A DNA stretch of 33,918 nt from Fimbriiglobus sp. Lineage in GTDB: Bacteria; Planctomycetota; Planctomycetia; Gemmatales; Gemmataceae. Positions 26,401 through 32,580 of the stretch are shown piece by piece. Each line of letters starts with the position of its first letter. Within the stretch, counting starts at the first letter, position 1. The position numbers and the translations under genes were made by a program. Below the pieces are notes generated by a model. It was not told where the DNA came from, searched no databases, and saw only the letters and a list, made by a program, of their open reading frames with translations. Where the stretch lies: contig JANYHV010000464.1 of the NCBI GenBank assembly GCA_025362195.1, forward strand, positions 1 to 33,918. The letters are read 5' to 3'.

Positions 26401-26420
26401 CGACGCCGCCGGCCGGCTGA
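20469..26420 (+). CDS. Giant FG-GAP/RHS gene, middle segment (LamG, SdrD-like, cadherin-like, YD repeats)
   Basis: 1983 codons in the same frame as the upstream segment, without a start codon or ribosome-binding site of its own, so probably not separately translated. Order: rest of LamG (WVHLALRFDDATHTLTFFIN), an SdrD-like segment (GTIFDDANGDRVRQ), a beta-sandwich resembling carbohydrate-binding modules (NGDFTSGAVGF to about 21505), a lectin-like domain to 22075, another SdrD-like unit (YVDTDGDGRRSPGEL), about seven He_PIG/cadherin-like repeats (22330-24220, LDPVRGRVRWTP type), a Big-like domain, then the RHS entry (PVAGLPITVARTYDTLRADRADD, quoted only to show its first part: ITVARTYDTL) and YD repeats from about 25320 (YDDRGNVVAVTDGLGNTTRL). 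It ends by a single-base frameshift near 26329 and reads 30 off-frame codons to a stop. Confidence 0.75.
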   Translation, partial: WVHLALRFDDATHTLTFFINGVSVGSSVSANSLAYTTEPLEIGPSRNVLGTVAGVRVWNHARTAGDVQADLFRDVPINSPGLMLDLRFNEGPDAITIEDSSPSDNSGSIITNNQRYDDPERVPFLATAGDYPVTLRVDDGKGGVTEQRFSVRVTSPFATTVSGTIFDDANGDRVRQRRAIDNLLVNGDFTSGAVGFTSELTAGTYTGTDYNSQRPGVFTVGNALAALPGSNFYLEHTSRTGSALLVTALRTDRVAWAQTVAVTAGQSYDFGFWAHRTGTEPARFRVRVNGQQLGGAFDTATIENKWWSRFAATWTAGAATEARIEIIMLGAVGTGTVGSVLDDLTFQPANAPMAVVFGANELWLAGLAAGSKANGDTAPASSPRAVPGLNLVAGQVLTFTFAGGTSTTSTPFSASPDGYAANTVVPAVNGLSGLLAPTSGALIAVFLSDDSPAGQTPPTTLNFGAGGNVPGGIDYLSLAPELRQVFFVGDGLTAGGVAQQITVPVGATRLYFGTLDNGTNADNPDGFNVSVFNSAVPELEPALANRMVYVDTDGDGRRSPGELTALTNAAGVYSIRLTGTVARIGLVPEAGRVQTAPTVPTRLVDLSMSPNRIDFASRAVADGQPVFVSVPPSLVSAPGVITYAAFASSTNGSPVTYKLAVGPVGAVIDAASGRLSWAAGTGDAGPVELILTATDGAGRVAFQQFTLTVTVNTPPVITSVSPTAAMVGVPMRYDVAAQDAEQTALTFALEAAPVGMSIDPVTGRLRWTPQVLGTQTATVVVRDGVGGEVRQTITVVVNAATANTAPAFAAGPRSTAQVGTPYRSQVTATDPDGDVLDFALLDGPAGLTVAADGAIAWTPADLGPVAVRVRVSDGRGGVAERLFTIAVGTTPVRSTVIITSSPPANAVLDRPYAYDLVAPGAVTFELLVGPDGLSLDPVRGRVRWTPTDGQLGPVTVTIRASDELGAATEQTWTLTTRGSALAPAFASTPPTTAAVGATYVYPARANNPGGSPLAFALVAGPAGMRVDAATGDVTWIPAADQTGPQAVVLRVGDGAGSFSTQAYEIVVTAGVANRPPVAGSVPPTDATIGQLLAFTFAATDPDGGAVTFSVVRGPAGLVIDPVTGGVSWTPTAADLGTVAITLVARDPQGAAAVQSFLVDVRAPNQAPTITNTPPATVPQGGVYRYDIQAIDPDREPLFYAVMSGPVGMTVDALGRVRWQTELTTPLGSNEATVRVSDGRGSSASRTFTVNVVADTIAPRIAIVVVPSLLYPYSLPARVRVTLTDDVGVVGVRVLLDGRPVALAADNSFSVPYTAPGNGRIQVFAVDAAGNEGRAVNRVIMRTGLENDPNNLPGEPTATLAVAEGTTVGGFFRILGTATSPDLERYTLSYRRADQSTFIVLGSGTTSVNAGELGVWDTTLLENDGYVLRLEVTDLFGGSATVERTVGVSGVLKLGNFRLSFADVTVPVAGLPITVARTYDTLRADRADDFGFGWRLEYRDTDLRTSLPRSGLEGIGVYTAFRAGVRVYLTLPGGQREGFTFTPDVRVLPGFGGQNLTVATPRFTPDRGVTNKLSAGSGNLLVSEFGDLSASGGVPWNPASPDFSGYSLTTKEGVVYSINGGGQLTTARDRNGNTLTFTEAGVTGPGGAAVTFERDARGRITAAIDPLGHAVRYAYSATGDLTTVTDRESNTTRFGYRADRPHYLASVTDPLGRVGVRSEYDANGRLTGTVDAGGGRVAVSYDPAKSLVTIADPSGSPTTTEYDDRGNVVAVTDGLGNTTRLGYDPAGNMTRQSDALGASLTYTYDGTGRELSRTDRTGHTTRYTYGTAGQVTSVTDPLGNSSTFVVDGKGNRLTGTDPLGHVTRYAYDGRGLLAAVTDAAGAVTAHEYDARGQRVRTVDALGHATATAFDAAGNRLRLTATRTTPAGERTVTVSATFDRNGRPLTGTDAAGNVSRWSTTRTAGSVPPWTRSAGEPSTSTTPPAG
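26328..26332 (+). other. Single-base frameshift in the YD-repeat part of the giant gene
   Basis: Upstream frame reads DAAGNVSR and then leaves the YD pattern. The frame one base back reads VEYDPDGRVRAAVDPLGR directly after. Restoring one G in the CGG/TGG junction would give a continuous R-V-E-Y-D. The full span 13446-29227 is 15782 bases, one short of a multiple of three, as expected for one lost base. Confidence 0.85.
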
Positions 26421-27712
26421 CCGCCACCCGCCTGCCCGACGGGACGGTGCTGCGGCAGGCGGTGGACGCGGCCGGCCGAACCGCCGGGTACACCGCCCCG
26501 GGCGGGCTGACCTCAACCACCGGGTTCGACCCGGCCGGCCGGCTGACCGCCGTCAGCTACCCGGACGGAACCCCGGCCGACCCCACCGACAACCCGACCG
26601 TCCGCCGCACCTACGACCCCACCGGCCGGCCGGTCGGCGTCACGGACCCCACTGGCCGACAGTCCCTGACCGCCTACGACGCCGCCGGCCGGGTGACCCG
26701 CAGCACCGACGCGGCGGGCAAGGCGACCACCAACCGCTACGACGACGCCGGCCGGCTGGTGGCCACCACCGACCCACTCGGCCGAGTGACGGCGATGGGG
26801 TACGACGCCGGCGGCCGGGTCACCCGGTACACGGCCGCCGGCGGGGCGGTGTCCACCTTCGCGTACGATGCACTCGGCCGGCAGACCACCGCCGCAGACC
26901 CGCTCGGCCGGGTAACGGCCAACGAGTACGACGCCCTCGGCCGGCTGGTGGCGGTGGTGGCCCCGGACGGGGCGCGGACCGCTTACACCTACGACGAGGT
27001 GAGCAACCTGGTCGGCCAGACGGACCCGCTGGGCCGCGTCACCCGCCACGCGTACGACGACCGCGGGCTGAAGACGGCCACCGTCCGCCCGCTCGGCCAG
27101 CGGGAGGCGTTCGAGTACGACGCCGCCGGTCGGCTGACGGCCACCACCGACGCCGACGGTCGAACCGTCCGTTACACGGTTGATGCCCTCGGGCGGATGG
27201 CCTCCCGCACGGCCGACGGGGCCACCACCGCCCTGACGTACAACCCCCTGGGGTCGGTGGCGACCGTCACCGACGGCCGCGGCGTCACCGCCTTCGGCTA
27301 CGCCCCGGACGGCCGGCTCCAGTCCCGCAGCGATCCGGACGGCCGGGCCATCGGTTACACCTACGACGCCGGCGGGGCGATCCTCACCGTCACCACCCCG
27401 GCCGGGGCCACCGGCCGCACCTACGACGCCGCCGGCCGGCTAGCCACCGTCGCCGACCCGGACGGCGGCGTGACGCGGTACGGTTACACCGACGCCGGCG
27501 ACCTCCTCCGCACCGAACACCCGAACGGGGTGGTCGAGACCCGCGAGTACGACACCCGGGGCCGGCTCACCCGCATCCGCACGGCCACGGCCGCCGGCGT
27601 GCCGCTGGCCGACTTCCGGTACACCCTCGACGCCGCCGGCCGGCCCGTCCAGGTGGACGAGCTGGGCGGCCGGTCGGTGGCCTACACCTACGACCCCGCC
27701 GGCCGGCTCTAG
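26330..27712 (+). CDS. Giant RHS gene, YD-repeat fragment between frameshift and second TAG
   Basis: 460 codons consisting wholly of YD repeats (EYDPDGRVRAAVDPLGR, YDDAGRLVATTDPLGR, YDAAGRLTATTDADGR). A GTG at 26330 could be a formal start but has no ribosome-binding site, and the preceding frame supplies the matching repeat. It belongs to the same ancestral gene as the segments on both sides. It ends at TAG (27710-27712) in the middle of a YD repeat, YDPAGRL, and the repeat continues as REAIADPA in the same frame. Confidence 0.75.
   Translation: MEYDPDGRVRAAVDPLGRRTEYEYDAAGRLTATRLPDGTVLRQAVDAAGRTAGYTAPGGLTSTTGFDPAGRLTAVSYPDGTPADPTDNPTVRRTYDPTGRPVGVTDPTGRQSLTAYDAAGRVTRSTDAAGKATTNRYDDAGRLVATTDPLGRVTAMGYDAGGRVTRYTAAGGAVSTFAYDALGRQTTAADPLGRVTANEYDALGRLVAVVAPDGARTAYTYDEVSNLVGQTDPLGRVTRHAYDDRGLKTATVRPLGQREAFEYDAAGRLTATTDADGRTVRYTVDALGRMASRTADGATTALTYNPLGSVATVTDGRGVTAFGYAPDGRLQSRSDPDGRAIGYTYDAGGAILTVTTPAGATGRTYDAAGRLATVADPDGGVTRYGYTDAGDLLRTEHPNGVVETREYDTRGRLTRIRTATAAGVPLADFRYTLDAAGRPVQVDELGGRSVAYTYDPAGRL
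27710..27712 (+). other. Second in-frame amber codon in the giant gene
   Basis: Frame reads DPAGRL, TAG, REAIADPAAGPRT with no shift. YD repeats normally have GRL followed by T, Q or V here; CAG to TAG is one change. As at 20466, the codon lies within the tetranucleotide CTAG. Confidence 0.85.
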
Positions 27713-29227
27713 CGGGAGGCGATCGCCGACCCGGCGGCCGGCCCCCGCACCACCGACTACCTGTACGACGCGGTCGGCAACCGGCTGAGCCGGGCGGACA
27801 GCAGCAGCGGGCGGACCAGCTACACCTACGACGCCAACGACCGGCTGCTGACGGAGACGACCGCCGGGGCGACGACCACGTTCACCCACGACGCCGCAGG
27901 CAACCGCACCGGCTGGATTCGTGGGGCGGCCGACAAGGCCGAGTTCGCCTGGGGGGCCGAGGGCCGGCTGCTCGGGGCGACGGTCACCACCCCGGCCGGG
28001 GTGCGGGTGGTGGGGTACGGGTACGACGTGGCCGGCACCCGGGTCAGCCGCACCCTGGACGGGGCCGAGACCCGCTACCTCGTGGACTACCAGCGGCCGC
28101 ACGTGGACGTGGCCGAGGAGACGTCGGCGGCCGGCACCACGGCGTTCACCTACGGGCTCGACCGGCTGTCGGCCGACGGCCCGGCCGGGCGGGTGTACCA
28201 CCACGGCGACCGGCTGGGCAGCCTGCGGCTGGCGACCGGGGCGGGCGGGATGACGGCCGGCACCGAGGCGTTCGACGCCTTCGGCCGGAGCCTGAGCCGC
28301 ACCGGGGACGTATCGAGTGAGTTCCGGTTCACCGGCGAGGCCCGCGACCCGGTGACCGGGCTGGACTATCTGCGGGCGCGGTCCTACGACCCGGCGACGG
28401 GCCGGTTCACCGCCGCCGACCCGTATTCCCGCGACCCCCGCGACCCGGTCAGCCTGCACCGCTATCTGTACGCCGGGGCCGACCCGGTCAACGGCACCGA
28501 TCCGTCCGGGCGGAACACTCTGGCGGAAGTTCTCACGACGCTCTTCATCCGCACGGCCATCGGAGCGGCCATCCAAGGGGGGATCGGTCTGGTCGCCTCC
28601 GCTCTCATCGGCACCGTCACCTGGAAGGGGCCGACGTACACGCTGTCGGTCGACACCTCCTCGCCCCAAGGCATCACGGTCGGCCTGACGGATTACTCCA
28701 GCTCAAAGGTGGACGGCAAGTACACGCGGGCGCTGAACCTGTTAACGCTGGTGAGCGTCGATGCCGAGTTCGGGAGTAAGGACGAGGATGGGCCGACCAG
28801 CTCTGCGATCCCGACAGTGCGCGGTGCGTTGGGTGGGGTGGCCGGAGCCGCCATCAAAGGCTTCCTCGGGGACGGCCTCGGGTTCGACATCTCCATCGGG
28901 GACGCCGAAGGGCTGGCACCCCGACTCGGCGGGTCGGGCGGCACCGTCGTGTCACCGCTTCCGCTGGCAGGCTTCTACCTGAGCGGAGGGTTCGCCGTGA
29001 GCTTGGGGGCAGCGGGGTCGGCGTTGGCCTACGCCGGGTTCGGGGCGGGTGGCAAAAGTTCCTTCGGGGTGTCGGCCTTCGTCCAGGGCTTTGCGATCGG
29101 GGTATCGATTCCCGACACGTCGCTCTCCCTGGCACCGAGCATCGGCGGGGGCGCGTCGGCCGGGTTCATCCTCCCGATCCCGTACCCGGAGTTTGTGGAC
29201 ATGGTGGACGACCGGTCGCCGGGCTAG
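27713..29227 (+). CDS. Giant RHS gene, C-terminal segment with RHS core and unique tail
   Basis: 504 codons in the same frame as the preceding fragment. Final YD repeats (YDAVGNRLSRADSSSG) lead to the RHS-associated core, about 28326-28515: FRFTGEARDPVTGLDYLRAR, then YDPATGRFTAADPYSRDPR and RYLYAGADPVNGTDPSGR. After the core, about 235 residues form a unique C-terminal region that is glycine-, alanine- and serine-rich with hydrophobic stretches (FIRTAIGAAIQGGIGLVASA, FYLSGGFAVSLGAAGSALAY). This is the position of cargo or toxin domains in RHS proteins, but I recognise no toxin family. No small immunity-like gene follows; the next gene is convergent. The first possible internal start is far inside, so independent expression is doubtful. 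The stop TAG is part of CTAG shared with the opposing gene. Confidence 0.75.
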   Translation, partial: REAIADPAAGPRTTDYLYDAVGNRLSRADSSSGRTSYTYDANDRLLTETTAGATTTFTHDAAGNRTGWIRGAADKAEFAWGAEGRLLGATVTTPAGVRVVGYGYDVAGTRVSRTLDGAETRYLVDYQRPHVDVAEETSAAGTTAFTYGLDRLSADGPAGRVYHHGDRLGSLRLATGAGGMTAGTEAFDAFGRSLSRTGDVSSEFRFTGEARDPVTGLDYLRARSYDPATGRFTAADPYSRDPRDPVSLHRYLYAGADPVNGTDPSGRNTLAEVLTTLFIRTAIGAAIQGGIGLVASALIGTVTWKGPTYTLSVDTSSPQGITVGLTDYSSSKVDGKYTRALNLLTLVSVDAEFGSKDEDGPTSSAIPTVRGALGGVAGAAIKGFLGDGLGFDISIGDAEGLAPRLGGSGGTVVSPLPLAGFYLSGGFAVSLGAAGSALAYAGFGAGGKSSFGVSAFVQGFAIGVSIPDTSLSLAPSIGGGASAGFILPIPYPEFVDMVDDRSPG

Positions 29228-31638
29228 CTGGCCGGCTTGAACTCCGGGTGGTCCCGCCGCAGCCGGTCGCGGGTCTCGGCTGCCTGCGTCCGCCGCTTGG
29301 CGGCCTCCGCCGGGTCGCCGCGGCTATCGGCGGCCTCGGCGAATCGGTCGTAGATGGCGGCCAGCTTGCCTTTGTGCATCCCCGCGACGATCCCACTCCA
29401 GGGCTGGGCCTCAATCGGTTCGGCCGCTTTGATCCAGTCTGCCTCGGCAGCCGTGGCATCGCCCGTGGCCCAGCGGGCTTCGGCTTCGGCGGCCCACGCA
29501 CCGGCCTGCACCCACAGTTGCTGGAACTGCGGCGGAAAGCTCGCCAACTCCTTGACGTGCCGCACGGCTTCCTCGGCGGACTTCAAAGCCCCCGCTTTGT
29601 CGCCGGTTCGCAGGAGAACAGCGGACAAGTCTTGGTGGAAATAGCACAACACGTCGGCTCGGCTGAAGTCGTTGGGGTACTCGGTGGCGTACTGGTCGAT
29701 CAACGGCCGTGCCGCGGTCAACTGCGCCAAGGCCACTTTGGGGTCGGGCTGCAAGCGGGCGACGGATAGCGTGGTCCAAACCAGGTCCTGGAACGCCCCG
29801 CCGTTTTTCGGGTTGGCTTCGTGGGCCTGGCGGTGGACGGTCAGCGCCCGTTCGTGCGCGGCCCGCGCCCGGTCGGTCTCCCCGCGGTACTCGTTGACGC
29901 CGGCCGAGTTGCCGAGGGCACCCGCCAGGAAGTAGCTGGCCTGGGCGTCGCCGGCAGCCGCCAGGGGGGCCAGCCGAGCGGCCGCCGCCTCGTAGTGCGT
30001 GACGGCCGATGCCGCGTCGCCGGCCCGGCCGGCCGAAACGCCGAGGTAGAAGTGACACTCCGCGTGCTCCCGCTGCCGCTTCGGATCGACGGGTCCGTCG
30101 TGCTCGGCCTGCTCGAACAGCGCCAGCGCGGTGCGGAAGCTGGCGGCCGCCGGGGCCGTCTCTTTGAGCATGTTGTGCAGCACCCCCTTGCGGGCGTGGG
30201 CGGCGGCCAGTTCGGCCGGCGGCTTCTCCCCCGGCCGGCGGGCGGCGACCTCCTCGTAGAAGGCGATGGCGTCCCGGATCAGTTCGCGCCGGGTCTCGAG
30301 ACCGATCGGGGCGGCGACCGTACCGCCCTCGTACATCTTCTGGTAGAACGTGGTCACGACCCCTTCAGCGCGGTGGTAGTCCTGGTCGGCTTGCACCCGC
30401 TCGGCCGTCGCCACCGCGGCACTGTCGCGGGCCTCCCTCGCGCTGGCGGCGGCAGCCAGCCAGAGCCAAGTCACCGCCGCGAAGGCGGCGACCGCGCCGA
30501 CCGCCAACGTGGCCGCCAACCCCGCCGCCGTCGGGTTCCGCTTGGCCCACCGCCTGCCGCGGCCCCACCAGCTCACCGGCCGGGCCAGGACCGGCTCGCC
30601 GGCCAGCCAGCGGCGGAGGTCGTCCCGCACCGCCGCGGCCGAAGCGTACCGCCGGGCCGGGTCTTTAGCCATCGCCTTGAGACAGACGGTGTCGAGGTCG
30701 CGGGGCACGGCCGGGTTGAGCCGGCGGGGCGGCAACGGGTCGTCGGCCAGCACCTGCGCGAGCACCAGTTCGAGCGACCCGCGGAACGGCTCGGCCCCCG
30801 TCAGGGCTTCGTACAACGTCGCGCCGAGGCCGTACACGTCGGCCAGCGGGCCGGAGGTCGTGGGGTTGCGCACCTGCTCGGGGGCCATGTACGCCGGGGT
30901 ACCGACCACCACCACCGAGCGGGTCAAGTCGGCGGCGTCGGCGGCCCGGGCCAGCCCGAAGTCGGCCAGCTTGGCCCGGCCGGTGGCGGCGTCCAGCAGC
31001 ACGTTGGCCGGCTTCACGTCTCGGTGGACCAGCCCCGTAGCGTGGGCGGCCGCGAGCGCGTCGGCCACCTGGGCGACGACCTCGGCGGCCCGCCGGGGGT
31101 CCAGCCCGCGGGCGTCGGTGGCCGCCTGCCGCAAGGTCGGCCCGTCCACGAATTCCATCACCAGATGGGCCGGCCCGCCCGGCGGGTCCACCGCCGCGTA
31201 CACCGGCACGATGTGGTCGTGCCGCACCCGCGCGGCCGCCTGCGCCTCCCGGACGAACCGGGCGGCGGAGTCCGGGCCGAGCGTCGCCGACAGCACCTTC
31301 ACGGCCACGACCCGGCCGAGGACGGTGTCCGTCGCCCGGTACACGACGCCCATGCCGCCGCGGCCGACGGGGGCGTCGATGCGGTACGGGCCGAGCCGGC
31401 TGCCCGCGCTCAAACCGACCGGCACCGGCGAGGCCAACCAGCGGGCCAGGGCGGCCGGCGGGGCGGGGGCCGGGGCGGGCGGGACCGCGCCGGCCGGGCC
31501 GGACGCGTGCGCGCCCAGCCAGACCTGGCAGGCGGGACACGTTTCGACGTGGCCCTCCAGCGTCCGGCGGTCGGCGTCGGGGAGCGACTCGTCGAGTAAA
31601 GCCGACAGCGCGGCCGGCGGCGGGCAGATGACAGTCAT
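29224..31638 (-). CDS. Ser/Thr protein kinase with N-terminal zinc-finger motif and TPR-like C-terminus
   Basis: An 804-residue kinase. Residues 1-45 contain H30-x3-C34-x2-C37 (GHVETCPACQ), like the zinc-binding anti-sigma motif. The kinase domain is about 84-350: GRGGMG at 92-97, lysine 114 (VAVKVL), HRDVKPAN from 205, DFG at 226-228, GTPAYMAPEQ from 246; all key residues are present. A linker leads to one membrane helix (about 393-415, AAGLAATLAVGAVAAFAAV). About 380 residues of helical, TPR-like sequence follow (ARKGVLHNMLKETAPAAASF, CYFHQDLSAVLLRTGDKAGA), presumably outside the cytoplasm. The start is ATG at 31638, overlapping the stop of the ECF sigma gene (ATGA), so the two are co-translated. 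Longer upstream frames only mirror the sigma gene. The fusion suggests a receptor that holds and releases its sigma partner; the binding itself is inferred. Confidence 0.92.
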   Translation of the reverse strand: MTVICPPPAALSALLDESLPDADRRTLEGHVETCPACQVWLGAHASGPAGAVPPAPAPAPPAALARWLASPVPVGLSAGSRLGPYRIDAPVGRGGMGVVYRATDTVLGRVVAVKVLSATLGPDSAARFVREAQAAARVRHDHIVPVYAAVDPPGGPAHLVMEFVDGPTLRQAATDARGLDPRRAAEVVAQVADALAAAHATGLVHRDVKPANVLLDAATGRAKLADFGLARAADAADLTRSVVVVGTPAYMAPEQVRNPTTSGPLADVYGLGATLYEALTGAEPFRGSLELVLAQVLADDPLPPRRLNPAVPRDLDTVCLKAMAKDPARRYASAAAVRDDLRRWLAGEPVLARPVSWWGRGRRWAKRNPTAAGLAATLAVGAVAAFAAVTWLWLAAAASAREARDSAAVATAERVQADQDYHRAEGVVTTFYQKMYEGGTVAAPIGLETRRELIRDAIAFYEEVAARRPGEKPPAELAAAHARKGVLHNMLKETAPAAASFRTALALFEQAEHDGPVDPKRQREHAECHFYLGVSAGRAGDAASAVTHYEAAAARLAPLAAAGDAQASYFLAGALGNSAGVNEYRGETDRARAAHERALTVHRQAHEANPKNGGAFQDLVWTTLSVARLQPDPKVALAQLTAARPLIDQYATEYPNDFSRADVLCYFHQDLSAVLLRTGDKAGALKSAEEAVRHVKELASFPPQFQQLWVQAGAWAAEAEARWATGDATAAEADWIKAAEPIEAQPWSGIVAGMHKGKLAAIYDRFAEAADSRGDPAEAAKRRTQAAETRDRLRRDHPEFKPAS

Positions 31639-32246
31639 GGCGGGCCGGCCAACCGGGGGGTGTCGTCGGACAGGTGCCGCAACTCGTCGGCCAGCCGCTT
31701 GGCGATCCGCGACTTGGCCACGTACACCTGGGCCACCGGAATGCCCAGCGCGGCCGCCACCTCCGCGGCCGGCTCGCTGTCCATCCGGGTCCGCTCGAAC
31801 GCCCGCCAATTGGTCGGGTCGAACCCCCCGCGAATGGCGTTCAGGGCGGCGTGCAGCAGGTGGACGTCCAGTTCGCTGGCCCACTCGGCGTCCACCCCGT
31901 TGCCGCCCACCTGGTCCGGGTCGGCGGCCGCACCGGGCTGGTCCGGCCGCGCGGCGGTCCGCCAGTGGCGAGCCAACTTGCTCCGGGTGACCGCCCCGAG
32001 CCAGTCCCGGAACCGCCCGCGGGCCGGGTCGTACTCGAACGACCGCATCGACACGACCACCTGGGCGAGGACCTCCTGCACCAGATCGACGGCGTCCGAA
32101 TCCTGGACCCCGCGGCGGCGACAAAAGTGGTACACCGCCGGCCCGTAGGTGCGGACGAACAGTTCCCAGGAGACCCCGTCGGCGGAGTCGCGCAGTCGGC
32201 CGAGCAGGCTACCGCGGGTGGTCGGGCTGGGGAGGTCGGGAACCAT
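31635..32246 (-). CDS. ECF sigma factor paired with the Ser/Thr kinase
   Basis: A sigma factor of 203 residues from the ATG at 32246. It begins MVPDLPSPTTRGSLLGRL, typical of planctomycete ECF proteins. Region 2 contains WELFVRTYGPAVYHFCRRRG, DAVDLVQEVLAQVV and FEYDPARGRFRDWLGAVTRS. Region 4 contains WRAFERTRM ... PAAEVAAALGIPVAQVYVAKSRIAKRLADEL. A GTG at 32312 would add 22 residues lacking family character, so the ATG is preferred, although no strong ribosome-binding site is visible. Its stop codon overlaps the start of the kinase gene by four bases. The kinase carries an anti-sigma-like zinc motif, so the pair is a likely sigma/anti-sigma module with the kinase as sensor. Upstream lies an IS3 remnant, within which its promoter would have to lie or be near. 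Confidence 0.9.
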   Translation of the reverse strand: MVPDLPSPTTRGSLLGRLRDSADGVSWELFVRTYGPAVYHFCRRRGVQDSDAVDLVQEVLAQVVVSMRSFEYDPARGRFRDWLGAVTRSKLARHWRTAARPDQPGAAADPDQVGGNGVDAEWASELDVHLLHAALNAIRGGFDPTNWRAFERTRMDSEPAAEVAAALGIPVAQVYVAKSRIAKRLADELRHLSDDTPRLAGPP

Positions 32247-32325
32247 TGCACAGCACGGAGGGGTGAACGAACGGCCCGGAATAACGGCCGCACCGTTGAG
32301 TGTATGCGGCACCGGGCGTTCGTCC

Positions 32326-32580
32326 CTGCTTGTGACACGTCGCGGACTCGTCGAGGCGCCGAGGGAGTGCTACTCCGCCAGTCTGAAGAAGGAGTTGGTC
32401 CACGGCGCGGATTCCGCCACCCGCGAGCAGGCGACGGCGAGCATCTTCGCGTCCATTGAGGCGTTCGACAACCGCGTCTGCCGGCACTCGTCACGGGGGT
32501 ACGTCACCCCGGCCAAGTGTGAGCGGACGTGCATCCAAACCCACTGCGGAAGAGTGTCCACGATTCGGGGGGAACGCCAA
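32326..32580 (+). pseudogene. IS3-family transposase OrfB, C-terminal fragment and right end
   Basis: Plus-strand translation gives TRRGLVEAPRECYSASLKKELVHG, here quoted in parts: ECYSASLKKELVHG, SATREQATASIFASIEAFDN and RRHSS-like CRHSSRGYVTPAKCE (32344-32523). This matches the standard IS3 OrfB end, ESFFASLKKELVHG, ATREQARxxIFEYIE, and RRHSxLGYxSPAEFE. The last DDE glutamate region is partly altered. Beyond it, AACCCACTGC and GTGTCCACGATTCGGGGGGA (32538-32573) resemble the right terminal region of IS3-family elements. Frame changes are needed upstream of 32344, where GVRPC may be the remains of GIRCS. The fragment starts about where the piece at 1894-2491 ends. Confidence 0.75.

Larger units (their letters stand above)
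25320..28080 (+). repeat. YD (RHS) repeat tract
   Basis: Dozens of YD repeats of 20-21 residues, such as YDAAGRLTATRLPDG and YDALGRLVAVVAPDG. Individual repeats are very similar in DNA, with recurring GCCGGCCGGCTG blocks of nearly pure G+C. YD tracts form the beta-shell of RHS proteins, which can enclose a C-terminal cargo domain. The extreme GC and repetition make this stretch prone to slippage and assembly error, relevant to the two disruptions inside it. Confidence 0.85.

Noticed and set aside
23268-26516. A 1082-codon minus-strand reading frame
   Set aside because: It lies opposite the cadherin-like and YD-repeat coding frame, is rich in G, R, A and P without domain signature, and mirrors codon bias of the plus strand.
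20466-27712. TAG reassigned to a sense codon in this organism
   Set aside because: TAG ends the FG-GAP gene at 6386 exactly where its paralogue at 33601 ends with TAA, and also ends the kinase at 29224, so TAG works as a normal stop here; only a genome-wide count could revive the idea.
25320-28080. CRISPR-like or tandem DNA repeat array
   Set aside because: The periodicity is that of YD protein repeats in an open frame, with variable unit sequence and no spacer pattern.
28516-29224. RHS toxin with adjacent immunity gene
   Set aside because: No small plus-strand gene follows and the tail resembles no toxin family known to me.
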